The position numbers were made by a program, and so were the translations under genes. A stretch of DNA of 54,763 bases from Parachlorella kessleri (lineage: Eukaryota > Chlorophyta > Trebouxiophyceae > Chlorellales > Chlorellaceae), in contig BBXU01000727.1 in NCBI GenBank assembly GCA_001598975.1, positions 1 to 54,763 on the forward strand, read 5' to 3'. The notes under the pieces are model-generated. The model was given only the letters and a program-made list of their open reading frames with translations, made no database searches and was not told the DNA's origin. Positions within the stretch are counted from its first letter, which is position 1. The number at the start of each line of letters is the position of its first letter. Below, one piece after another: positions 20,833 to 35,273 of the stretch.

Positions 20833-23800
20833 TCAGTCCTTGTACTTGCGGAAGAGTATGCAGGAGTTGTGGCCCCCAAAGCCAAAGGAGTTGGAGAGGG
20901 CGACATCAATGTCCAGCTGCAGACAGGGCACGAAATGAGTGGGGTTTATTTAGCAAACAGTTGTGGCCGACTGCAGCAACAGGGGCCTGGCTGAGGTAGA
21001 TACTCACAGCAGCCACTCGCAGTGCAGGAGCCGGCTGCAGTGAGGCGCTGCTGGGAAACAGTCTTAACCTCCCAAACAGTATCGTAGACAGTGGCAGAGC
21101 CAGCCTTTAATCAAGCAAAGCAGCGACAATAGCTTCCCTCCGTGCTGCACATGTTGCTCACTAGGAACACCGCTCCACAGATGCCCACCAACAAGTGTGC
21201 CTCCACTTGGTAAATATACCATACAGACGCACACAACACGCTACACAGTCCTTAGGGCTTGTCCTACAGCCTGCGTACCTTCTCCTTTTGGGGTCCCACC
21301 AGGAGGCTCAGATCCAGCTCCTCCTCTGGATTCTCTAGATTCAGGTTGGGGTGCACATACCCTGCAGCAGAAGAATGTGGAACCTATCAGATGGGGAACC
21401 AAGAACCCTTTCCGCGGCAACCTTCCCAGGGGAGGCACTGCCACACCTCCTGAGCAATCTGGTCTCAGTGGGCCTCTCAAACATAAATGCAATGTGCTTG
21501 GTGGCCGACTGTGGCTGTATTGGAGAAACACTCAGCTTGCTCCATACAAGCAGGTCACCATCCCATGCAGGGCGGACAGCAGCCCCCCGCCCCTGCATGA
21601 CCCAATGCCGTCCGACCGCCAACCTGCCTCCCTCGGCCCCGCAGCACCATTGCGGCGAGCGGTGCTTGCCCAATCGACATTGCCTGCTTTCCAATGTCCC
21701 CCTCCCCGCCCACCACACGACCGCGCACCTGTGAGCAGCGCCTGCACGGTTGCCACCGCCTCGACCGCCCCTGCTGCCCCCAGCAGGTGCCCTATCATGC
21801 TCTTGCTGGAGTTGATTTTCAGCGACTTGTGCGGCAGCGCGGACGTGATGGCGCGGTACTCTGCCAGGTCGCCGGCAGGCGTGGAGGTGGCGTGAGCATT
21901 GACATAGTTCACCTGGAGAGACAGGCAGGGGAGCAGAGGTCAATCAATGGTGATCAGGGCTGAGGTTGCATGGCCAGGGTTGACAGGGTGGGAACTATCG
22001 GTTGTACTACGCAATAAGATTAAAGGATCCACATCTCCATCTTTCTTATGGCATAAACAGGACACCAAGAATTAGCTACTGAGTGGCAGGCATGGAGATG
22101 GTGTTCCTTGGCACGGGAATAGAGTTTTGCAGACAACGCCTGCACACTAGGAGACCCTGCTGGCCCAACTCCAGCTGCAACCTCTCCGCTTTCTTGTGTG
22201 TACCCAGCATAGCCCTGCAACCGCAGCCCACAGCACTCCCGCGCTACTCTCACTCAGTTGCCCACCCTCTGCCCACCCTGAACTGCCCCCTTCGCAAACA
22301 CATTCAACAAGACTGCATGTACCTGCTCCGGCTGCAGCCCGCACCGCTGCCGCGCTTCCCACACACAACTGCCCACCCCAAGGCGCCCCTGTGGTAAACC
22401 ACAGACACTGCCAGACTGCAAGACTGCATGTACCTGCTCCGGCTGCAGCCCGCACCGCTGCCGCGCTTCCCACACACAACTGCCCACCCCAAGGCGCCCC
22501 TGTGGTAAACCACAGACACTGCCAGACTGCAAGACTGCATGTACCTGCTCCGGCTGCAGCCCGCACCGCTCCAGCGCGACCTGCACGCAGTGGGCCACGC
22601 CCGACCCGTCCGGCCGCGGCTCCGTCATGCTGTAGGCGTCGCTGGAGAAGGCGCCGCCCACAAACTCCGCCAGGATGGTGGCACCGCGCGCCTTGGCGTG
22701 CTCTAACTCCTCCAGCACCAGGGCGCCTGCAGCACTTCCTTTCACGGTTTAGTTTCTTCTTGAATTGCTTTTGGTTGGCATGAAGAGGATAGTGTCAAGG
22801 TGCACCATCCTTAAGTCCACCCACAAGCTCTGTATGGCCAGCCGTCCCGCCTGCTAAAGCCCATGCAAGGCACATACGCTCATCACCTGCGCCCTCCCCC
22901 ATCACAAAGCCGTCCCGGTTGCGGTCCCAGGGGCGGGAGGCGGCGGCGGGGTCGTCGTTGCGCCGAGACAGCGCCTTGCACGCAATAAAGCCGCCGATGC
23001 CCGAGGGGATGACCGCCGCCTCCGAGCCGCCAGCCAGCATGAGGTCGGCCTCCCCCCGCCGGATGTGCTCAGCAGCGCTGCAGCATGGCGGGACAGGCAG
23101 TAAAGGGTGGCAGCTCAAGTCAGAGCCGGACTCTGCCCCTGCACGTGAGAGCTCAATATCAAACTGGCAAGCAGCCCTTCACACCAATCTAGCATATGCT
23201 TAAATGTTGGCACCACACTTCAGTCCTGGACCACGATGCTGCACACAGGCCTGCGCTCCTCATCTACGCCCGGCCGCCTACCTCATGATGCAGTAGTTGC
23301 CGGTGGCACATGCGGTGGCCAGGGGGTAGTTGGGGCCCATAAACCCCAGGTCCATGGCCAGCATGGCGCCGCCCATGTTGCTAATGGTAAATGGAATACA
23401 GAAGGGGTTCATCTTGCGGTAGCCTGCAAGCCCAGCAGGGGGCAAGCAGGGTGTAACAACGCCGGGAAGAGACCCACAGGGGTCGTGCTGCCACCTGAAC
23501 CCTCCGTAAGGCCAGGCCGCCCTCCCAACCAAACCTTAGCGCAATTTGCAACTCGCTGCCAGGGGATGCAACTGTCTGCTGGGGGCAAGCAAGGAAAGTA
23601 CTCGCACCTGCCGTGACCAGCGCCTCCTCGCCCGCGGCAAAGGTGCCCATGCCGCCCATGGCGCTGCCTATCAGGATGCCGCACCGCTGCCGGTCCAAGT
23701 CCTTCAGCTCTGGGCCCTCCCAGGGCAGCCCAGCATGGCCCAGCGCCTGCTAGGCGGGAAGCAGGCACAACGCGGCGGCTAGCTGAGTCACAGGCGCACA

Positions 23801-25104
23801 AGTGGCCCCACACTGCGAGCTCTGCCTTACAAGGGCAGCCCAGCAATGCGGCCCCATGAGGCCCAGCGGCTGCCAGGGCAGGTACACATGCGAGCTTTGG
23901 GATGGAGGGAGCAGAAATGTGTGCATGGACAAGTGCCAGGTCCGCTACTGAAGCCAATCGCATGAGGAGGGACCTGGTAGCTCTCAGAATGGTTCTCAGG
24001 ACTGGCCACAGCTGTGACTGGGTTGCCAGTTGGCGTGCAGTGCATGTGACTGCACCCACTCCGGCCCCCGCTGGATGTAGGTGGCCACAACCCCCAAGCA
24101 GCAGGTTGCAGGCACTGCCCCCGTCCTCACTTTATGCAGAATTCTGTTGCATCAGCAAGCCCTTGCCTAACTGGCTAGCCTGGCACGGAGTAGCAAAAGG
24201 GCCCGCCCCCGCGACACTTTATGCACAAACAGTGCTAGCCAATGTTCCTGGCCAGGCTAGCCAAGGCCAAGACGATCACTCGCACCTTCTTGCCAGCCAC
24301 GATGAGATACTTGATGACCTTGTCTACCCGCTTCTCCCACTTCTTAAGGATGTATCCATCCACGTCCAGACTCTTGACCTCCGCTGCGATCTTGGTGGTG
24401 AAGTCACCTGCAGCATCATTTTCGAAGTGAGGGAGTGCAATTGACAGTCAGAAGCCAGCATAACAGCATAACAGGAACCTCAGCTGGTAGTTGACGTATG
24501 GCCGCTCCCATCCGTTTCAGCCTTGCAAGCCGAGAGGAAAGTTTGCAGCCCGGCTTAAGGAGGGCTGCGCACTCCAGACACTACGCCAGGTGAACACACC
24601 TGCACGCAGGGTCCATCCGCAAACTGGCACTGTGCGCCATTGCAAGCTTCACGCTAGCCACCTCCTCGGGCTCACCTGTGTCAAAGGACTCTATCAGGTC
24701 CACTCCACTTTTGCCTTCAAGTAGACTATTGTAGAAAGTGTCCACCTCGTGGCCGAGTGGGCTGACTACGCCCATCCCGGTCACGACCACTCTTCGCTGG
24801 GGACGCTCGCCGCTGCTGCTGCTGTGTACTGCTGCCTGGGACGTTGCAGCCTGCACTATCAGCCTAGGCGCCCGCCGCCATCTGTGACTACGTACTGCCA
24901 GACGTTGGCCTCCTGCGAGTACAAACAGGCCACATGTCAGGGGATCAGCGAATCCAAGGCGCCCGCTGATGAAGTTGGCGTGATGCCAGCATGCAGTGCA
25001 GCGACGCCGGTCGCACCTGTGCCGCTAGCTGGTTGCGAGGGGCTGCACTGGCTTCTGCGATCAACTACTGGCTGCTGAGGTAGGTTGTGGAGTAGGTAAG
25101 TCAT
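20833..25104 (-). CDS. KAS1: 3-oxoacyl-[acyl-carrier-protein] synthase I, plastid
   Basis: Condenses malonyl-ACP with acyl-ACP in plastid fatty-acid elongation up to C16. Ten exons join in phase to 484 codons: 25104-25017, 24912-24676, 24407-24286, 23749-23608, 23423-23282, 23077-22887, 22726-22545, 21912-21729, 21361-21279 and 20916-20833. The first ~65 residues are a Ser/Arg-rich transit peptide ([17 protein letters not shown]). The enzyme starts [15 protein letters not shown]. The Cys-His-His triad is visible: [25 protein letters not shown] and [13 protein letters not shown], plus the C-terminal [11 protein letters not shown]. The stretch [19 protein letters not shown] favours the KAS I over the KAS II type. 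The initiating ATG is in its own exon and is supported by intron phase. The seventh exon's donor is copied by a 111-bp tandem array. The gene is divergent from the next SET gene, with 400 bases between starts. Confidence 0.93.
22308..22570. repeat. 111-bp tandem array, about 2.4 copies, over a KAS1 splice donor
   Basis: Units start at 22309, 22420 and 22531 and are essentially identical. The right-hand partial copy contains the last ~26 coding bases of the seventh KAS1 exon and its GT donor. The other two copies repeat that exon end and donor inside the intron. 111 is a multiple of three and the minus-strand frame stays open through all copies. Confidence 0.95.
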
Positions 25105-25504
25105 GACAGGCCGATGCACATGTGCTAGCCCCCAACAGATAGTGGTACAGTTACGGTGCTACCTATAGAGATACTGGTCTGGCAACACAAACCGGCGTGT
25201 AAAATACGCCTAAGCAGCTGCCTAAACGCCCGGGGTGAATGCGCAGGTGCAGGCAACTGTGCCCCTTGGACGTCAAGGAATAGGTACACCGCAGATCACT
25301 GAGGGAGCGCCCGGCGATTGTAAAATCCTCTACCCGACTATCAACCTGGCATGCTTCGCGTGCTCTAAGTCTTAGCCCAAGGTGTTTCATACAGTATCGC
25401 GATATCGTATCGCTGAAATTCGGTTCAGATGCACGTCTTCTGTTGGGGTCTGTGCCGAGATATACTAGTTAACACGATAAACGGTGGCAGCCACCTTCCA
25501 GGCC

Positions 25505-28500
25505 ATGATGCAAGCCTCGCTATTCGCAAGAATTGACGCCCCAACTCGACCAGTTTGCCCTGGTTCGGGATTCCCTTTTATTTCCTGGCCAACAAAATCC
25601 AAGAAGCGGTGGCGTGGGTCGCCTGCCAATAGGCTGGCTTTTGCCATATCAACAGAGAGTGCAGTTGTGAGCCAAAAGTATACCGAGTGGGCAGCAGCAG
25701 CAGGTGGGCTTCTGACGCACTTGCTTACTGTTGCCTTGTTCAACAGCTCGAAGCCGGACAAGGAAGCTTGGGGGGAACTTCAACATACCTCGAGGCCCGC
25801 CACTGCCGAGCACACCGTGGTGGCTGCAGGCATCCAGTCACGCAGCGTAGCACAGGCGCAGTTTGGCGAGCTGCGAGGTGCAAAGGCACTGGAGGACATC
25901 CCTCCCAACCAGCCGTTCATCACGCTGCCCCGCTCCGCTGCCCTCGTGGTGACTCCGCAGCAGAAGTGTCCATATGACTCAGTGGACCCTACCTACTGGA
26001 AAAATGCACCGTGGTGAGCGCGGCTGGGAGGCCTGAAACACCGCTGCAGAACTAAAGATGATGGGGGGGATGCAAGCCACAAGTTGGAGGCGCCATGCAC
26101 ATGCAGTTGTTGCCTAGCCAGCGGCACTCTGCTTGGTGTCAGTTACCACTTAGCGTCATGATAGTCTGCAGCCCAGTTGCTGCGTTGTGCAGCCTTGTTG
26201 CCAACATCATCCAGCCTGCTGCTCTTTGGCCCACTCCTGTTAGGTACCTTAAGATGTCCATTCTGCTCTTGATGGAGCGACGGAAAGGCAGCACCTCGGC
26301 GGTGTGGGGCTACATTCAGCAGCTGCCTGACAGTATCGATAGCCCCGTGCGGTGGAGCGATGAGGAGGTGCAGCAGCTTCAATACCGGCCAGTCATTGCA
26401 CAGTTACAGCAGCAGAAGCAGAAATGGCGGGAGCAGTACGATGGCCTGGTGGCAGCCCTGACAGCCAGGGGCGGGCCCTCAGTCGCATGGGAGGAGTTTC
26501 TGTGGGCCATGGAGAATGTGAGGAGCAGGAGCTTTAGCGGACCCTACACAGGTGGGTGCTCCCACCATGCCTGCATGCGCGGGGCCGTGGTCATCGTGGT
26601 GCTCCTCTTGGTGAGTGCACTGCTGCTACTTTAGAGTTGCCGAGCTGTTGTGCACAGCCATCTCCACAGGCGATGGGCAGGGATCCGCTAGCTCCCCTTA
26701 TTCATGGACCTGTTTGGTTGTGTAGTTGAGGTGCGATGCTGTCGACCCTTTTCCGTTCCTCTACATTTTCTGCAGGAGCGTCGTTCCGGGAGAAGCTGAC
26801 AACAGGGGGTGTGGTGCTGGCGGCGGGGTCCGCGTATGCGCTGTGGGCACACCTGCCGCTGCAACAAGCACTGAATGGCCTGCTGGCAGCCCTGATGTTC
26901 AACATCATCTATGACGTGTTGATCTCACAGGTGGGCAGCCTGCAAATGACAATCTCACCCTGGGCGCCAGGTGCAGGAGAGGTCAGGCATCATTCTGCCT
27001 GTGTTCGGTACCCTGCTCGTGCTGCCACAGGTTTGGTATGGTAATTTCGCAAATGAGGAAAGAGCCTGGGCCGCCCTGCTGCCCCTGCAGAAGCTCAAGT
27101 GGCACGCCATGTGCCCCGTCATTGACGCCATCAACCACTCCAGCTCTGTAGAGGTGCGGCGGGGCCTCCCGTCCTGCCAGCGAAACTGCTGGGTACCAGG
27201 AACCCTGCCGCCCAGCGCGCAGGGCCAGTGCAGCAGTGTGCCTGGTCCCCACCAGTTGAAGCTTCCGATTTTTGGTGCATACGTGCCATTAGCAAACACC
27301 TTGACATGTGCCACTGGCGGAGTGATGATGGATGCCGCAGCTTCGTCCTGCGATTCTCTTGGAGCATCTCGAGTGGGTGCCCGCGTATGACATTGAATGC
27401 AAGGCAGCGAACCGCTGCTTCAACTCAAATGCTGGACCAACCCCTCCTTAGCTTGCCTACCCACCGCAACACTATGCTGGCCTCCCCTACCTACCTGCCC
27501 AAGGAATGGTAAGTACATCCCGTGCACCCTGCGTCCCTGCCGTGCAGAGTGACGTCTTCTTTGAATATTTCCGCGACAGCTTCACCCTCTCATGCTCAGC
27601 ACCCTTCAAGGCAGGCCAGCAGGTGTTCATCAGCTACGGGCCCCAGGGCAACGACTCGCTGCTGCAGTTCTACGGCTTTTTGGAGCGGCCAAACCCCCAT
27701 GACACCTACTCTCTGGAGGTGCCAGCTGGCAGGGGCAAGACCGTGAAGGTGGGACCGACGGCTAGCTAGTGTGTTCTCGAAAGGTTTCTGGGATGGGGCT
27801 GGGAAGGGGAGAGCAACTAAGGCAGTGCGGGACCGCGCGTTGGCGTTGTTCGGACCAGCCAACCCAGTGGGACATGCGCTTGCCCCATGGGGACTCACAA
27901 CGCCAGTTTGAGACGGCAGGCATGAATAGTTGGCAGTTCACACTTTGCAGATGTGGGCGGTCTCCGGAGAATCGACAGTACGTGCGCTGATTGCCCTTCG
28001 TTTTGACACAGGGCCTGGCTTGCTGCAGGTAACAGTGAATGCGAAAGGCGGGGTTGAGGCTGAAAGCTTGGCAGTACTCACGGCGGCTGTGGCAGAGGCA
28101 GGCGGCAGCACACAAGCCAGTAAAGAGACGGTTTGGAAGGTGGGCACATAATGCTTACCAGAACTACAGACATCACTATGAGCTCCCTGGTATTAGCGCG
28201 CCCCAGTTGTCAATAAGCGCTCATGGCAGCAGCTGCACCAGGGACTGATGTAACGGGTGATATCGCGCTGTGCAGTGTGGCCGCACATGCGTGGGTGACT
28301 TGCGTGGACGGGACCCCACACTGTCACACTTGCGGAGTACCAGACCACCTCCGCCCCTACACTAGCCTGCCTGTGGCCACCCCCCCACCACTGCACACCA
28401 TCCTTTCAAGGGGAGGACCTGGTCTGCCGCAGGAGCTTGCCAACGCCTGCGAGCAGGAGCTGGCTCGGCTGCCCACCTCTGCCGCGGACGATGAGCGGCT

Positions 28501-28663
28501 GCTACAAACTCCCCACCTGCTCTCCCCGCGCACCCGGCTGGCAGTAGAGTTCCGCCTGGAGAAGAAACGGCTGCTAGAGCGGTGCTTGGCTAAGGTTGAC
28601 AAGAGGGCCAAGAAGCGGGCGGCGAAGGCCGGCTCGGCAACAACCTCTGCGGCAGCAGCATAA
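25505..28663 (+). CDS. Plastid-type SET-domain methyltransferase with an internal hydrophobic segment
   Basis: Protein lysine methyltransferase of the Rubisco LSMT-like SET class. Resolved exons: 25505-25703, 25830-26013, 26244-26551, 26776-26930, about 26977-27153 and 27548-27748. Later exons end at the stop 28661-28663. The first ATG in frame is at 25505, and the N-terminus could be a transit peptide. Landmarks: FGELRGAKALEDIPP, WEEFLWAMENVRSRSFSGPY, then the SET pocket CPVIDAINHSS with canonical NHS, then VFISYGPQGNDSLLQFYGF. The C-terminal substrate-binding part ends in a basic helix (RTRLAVEFRLEKKRLLERCL). Exon 26776-26930 adds a hydrophobic stretch (VVLAAGSAYALWAHLPLQ, LLAALMFNIIYDVLI) inside the SET region. 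It may be the alga's counterpart of plastid SET proteins such as PTAC14, but I cannot confirm that. Splicing between 26931 and 27153, and between 27749 and 28430, is not settled. Confidence 0.82.
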
Positions 28664-30655
28664 CGGCGAGCCGTGATCTCAGTCAGTTGTGTGTAGTATC
28701 CTCGTTGACACTGCTATTGTTTTGGGTGGCCGGCAATGCGAACACAAATATGACATAGGATCGAACTGTACTGACAGGGCTTGATGCAGTTAAGCTCTTC
28801 GTCTTGCCTGAGCTGTAGTTCATAGGTCTCTCTCCCCGATGTGAGTGTCGGCAGCTTGTGTGAGTAGATGTTGTAAGGGCACAGTCAGGCAGTGATGTTT
28901 GGTGGCGAGATAGGATGCACGTGGCATTGGGTGTGTCTGGTTAATGCCTCCAAAAGGTGGTGACAAGCAGCCGAGTTTTGCATATGGGGAGCAGCGGAGC
29001 ATTGGTTTGGCAGGGTGTGATTACAGTGAAGAAGGAGCACCCTTCACTTATGTGATCGACATACCACTAAGAGTATGCCTAGTGCACACGCTCAACCACA
29101 GGAGGCGCTGGAACCACCAATCAGTACAGCATAAGCAGAAAGGCTATCCCAGGTAACGCAAGGTCAATACATTGCAAGCTTGCAGCAACCCTGAATAACT
29201 CAGCAACATAGACCATCACCAGGGCGGCTGGTTCACGCAGTAGGTGTCTGGCCTCAGGAACCCAAGCACATTCTCGGCACTGGCAGCTGGGCTCGTCTGA
29301 CATGTATGATTGCTGCCGCTTAGCAAGCACAGGGAGGGGCGCCCCTACCCACACCCTACTTCAACGACTGCGAGGGGACGGTTCTCAAACTGTGCTGCCT
29401 AGGGTGCCGAGAACCAAATGCGGTATGCCTGCAACCTCAGTTTGGATGACATCATTCAGCTGGCTTCCTAGGCCTTGACCGCTGCTGCAGACATCCTAAG
29501 AAGGCACCCCAACGCACGACCCGCATCCAATTTCTCAGCTGTCAGTTCCATCCACTTCCAGGGCTGCTGTGGTGGCCGGCATGCCTCGCATGTCTGGCAG
29601 CTCAGGGTCAGGGTCTCCGCCGATGGAGTCTCTGCGGCAGTCCCATGCCAATAATTCACCACTACGGGGAGAGACCTACTGGCTCAGAACCTCAGGCAAG
29701 CCCAGAGCATAAGCCTGTCATCACATAGCTACCTACCCCCTGTTTGCACCACATGCTGCCTTTCACAGATGTTCACAGCACAACACTCCTACAAACATAG
29801 TAGCCAGCTTCCCGCAGGAGCACCAGTGAGTCTTGCTCAGCCTCTCCAACCCACCTTAATCTCCTCTATTTCTGACCTTAGCTCCTCTCTAGATGGTTTG
29901 TTCGGCTTCCTGCAGCACCAGAGATCCCACACTGGGCCCTTCCTCTATGTTCTTCCTTGGCGCAAGCGTGGGGCTGTGGGTGGCGCTGAAGCCTACCTGA
30001 GGCCGAGCATCTCCTGAAAAACAGGAAGTTTGCTGAGCGCTACCTTCCATAGGGACAGCCAACCTGCAGGCCAACGAAGTGTGCGTTCCCAGGTGAGCCA
30101 CCAGGCGCTGGTCACTCCACAAACAGACCACGGTCTTACCCACCGATTGTTATTGAGACGACGAAGAGCAAAATTGCTAAGAACAGTGTGACTAAGACGT
30201 ATCCAGCTCCATGATCAAGCATGAGTCCAGCCACCGCGCGGCTTTCGGAGCCACAGTGAAAGAATAACGGCCACTACAGCACTCTTGTGAAACGAGCGAA
30301 TGCTGTGTTCATTTGGCAGAGCAGGCGCGGCAGGGCGCGTGCAGGGCGCGATACCTAAATGGCTTTCTGCAACGTCACAGGCTTTAGTCTAATATAGGGT
30401 TGATACAACAAAAATGGGATCAAAAGTCTGTCATAACGGTTGGTAGCTGGGTTGTCTGGTCATGTCGTTGGCTTGGTGACGGTGTTGCAGCCACGGTTTG
30501 CTGCCAGCCATGGGGCACATCGATACTTGTCGTAAGTAGTCGATACTGCGACTCTTGCTTTTGTTACACTGTGGGCTGTGTTGTAAGACGGCCCTGACGG
30601 TGCAGCTTACGATAGGCAGCTGGTCAGAAGCCACATTATCTGTCTACCTCAAGCC
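28664..30655. other. Spacer between the SET gene and VTE1
   Basis: About 2 kb without a supported gene, AT-richer than the coding parts. It starts with the SET gene 3' UTR (TGTAA candidate at 28872) and ends with the VTE1 promoter region. A copy of a weak dispersed repeat lies at about 28725-28795. Confidence 0.5.
28872..28876 (+). terminator. Candidate TGTAA polyadenylation signal for the SET gene
   Basis: TGTAA about 210 bases after the stop, in the sense orientation. Motif and distance fit green-algal practice; nothing else supports it. Confidence 0.35.
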
Positions 30656-34350
<3,695 letters not shown>

Positions 34351-35273
34351 ATGGGTGTGGTAGTAGGCTTGCGCATGGTGGCAGGCAACGCAAAGCCATG
34401 AAATTTAGGAGAGGTAGGGGTGTATTGACAGGGCTGGATGCTTTGGGACTTAACTGAGTTTGGAGCCTTAGGTTGGATTGCATATGTTATGTTGGTTGCT
34501 GGCTGCAGAAACTGTGATTTGAGGTTGTATACCTGGCAGGTTGTCAGGGTTGCAGCAGGTCTGCTTTCAACCCGTGTTTTTGTTGCGGGTGGCAGGCAGA
34601 CCTGTGTTTTTGTTGAGTGAAACCTGGTTTCAACATGTGTTTTTGAGGTAAATGCTGTTGAGATGGTGCACAGCATCCAGCATTGTTGATGGGCAGCATG
34701 ACTGATCAGGGCGGGGACAAATGTCTGCTCCTGAACTCTTCACTTCAGGACTTACTGTCGTGACTTTATTGCCATCACGGGGCTTGGAAGGCACTGCTCT
34801 GTTGACTGTGTCCTTACTTCTTTTAAAAAAAGGTGTTTATGTCCAGTCAGTTGCCACCAAGGCTTCCGATGCATAGCTAGCAACCACGCAGCCATGTGCC
34901 GACAGGACTGACCATGTCATACCATGAACAAATGCATTCCAAAACCCAACATAGTGCACACAGCGCTGGTGGCTCTCACAAGCATTCAAAAGATGTGCGC
35001 CACCTGCCACAAGCACTCTTTTCATACAACCGCACTCCTCACATGCTGCCTGGCAACATCTGTTACGTCCCTCACTGTCAAGCAATATCTCACCATCATC
35101 TATTGGCAGACAACTGTCATCTTCATCATAACTGCTTCCAGCTAGCTTGCAAATGCCGCTGCTGTCCAAGCGCTTCCCGGCGATTAGTTAGGCGGGCAAT
35201 GGTGTTGCCACCGAGATTTGAGCTTCTTCCGCTTCAAAGACTCCCCACTGGCCTTGACCACTTGTTGATATTT
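34351..35273. other. Convergent spacer between VTE1 and the HEAT-repeat gene
   Basis: Both flanking genes end here, so this is shared 3' UTR space. A repeat-like stretch lies directly after the VTE1 stop (34377-34445). Minus-strand open frames such as 34837-35169 show no recognisable motif. Confidence 0.5.
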
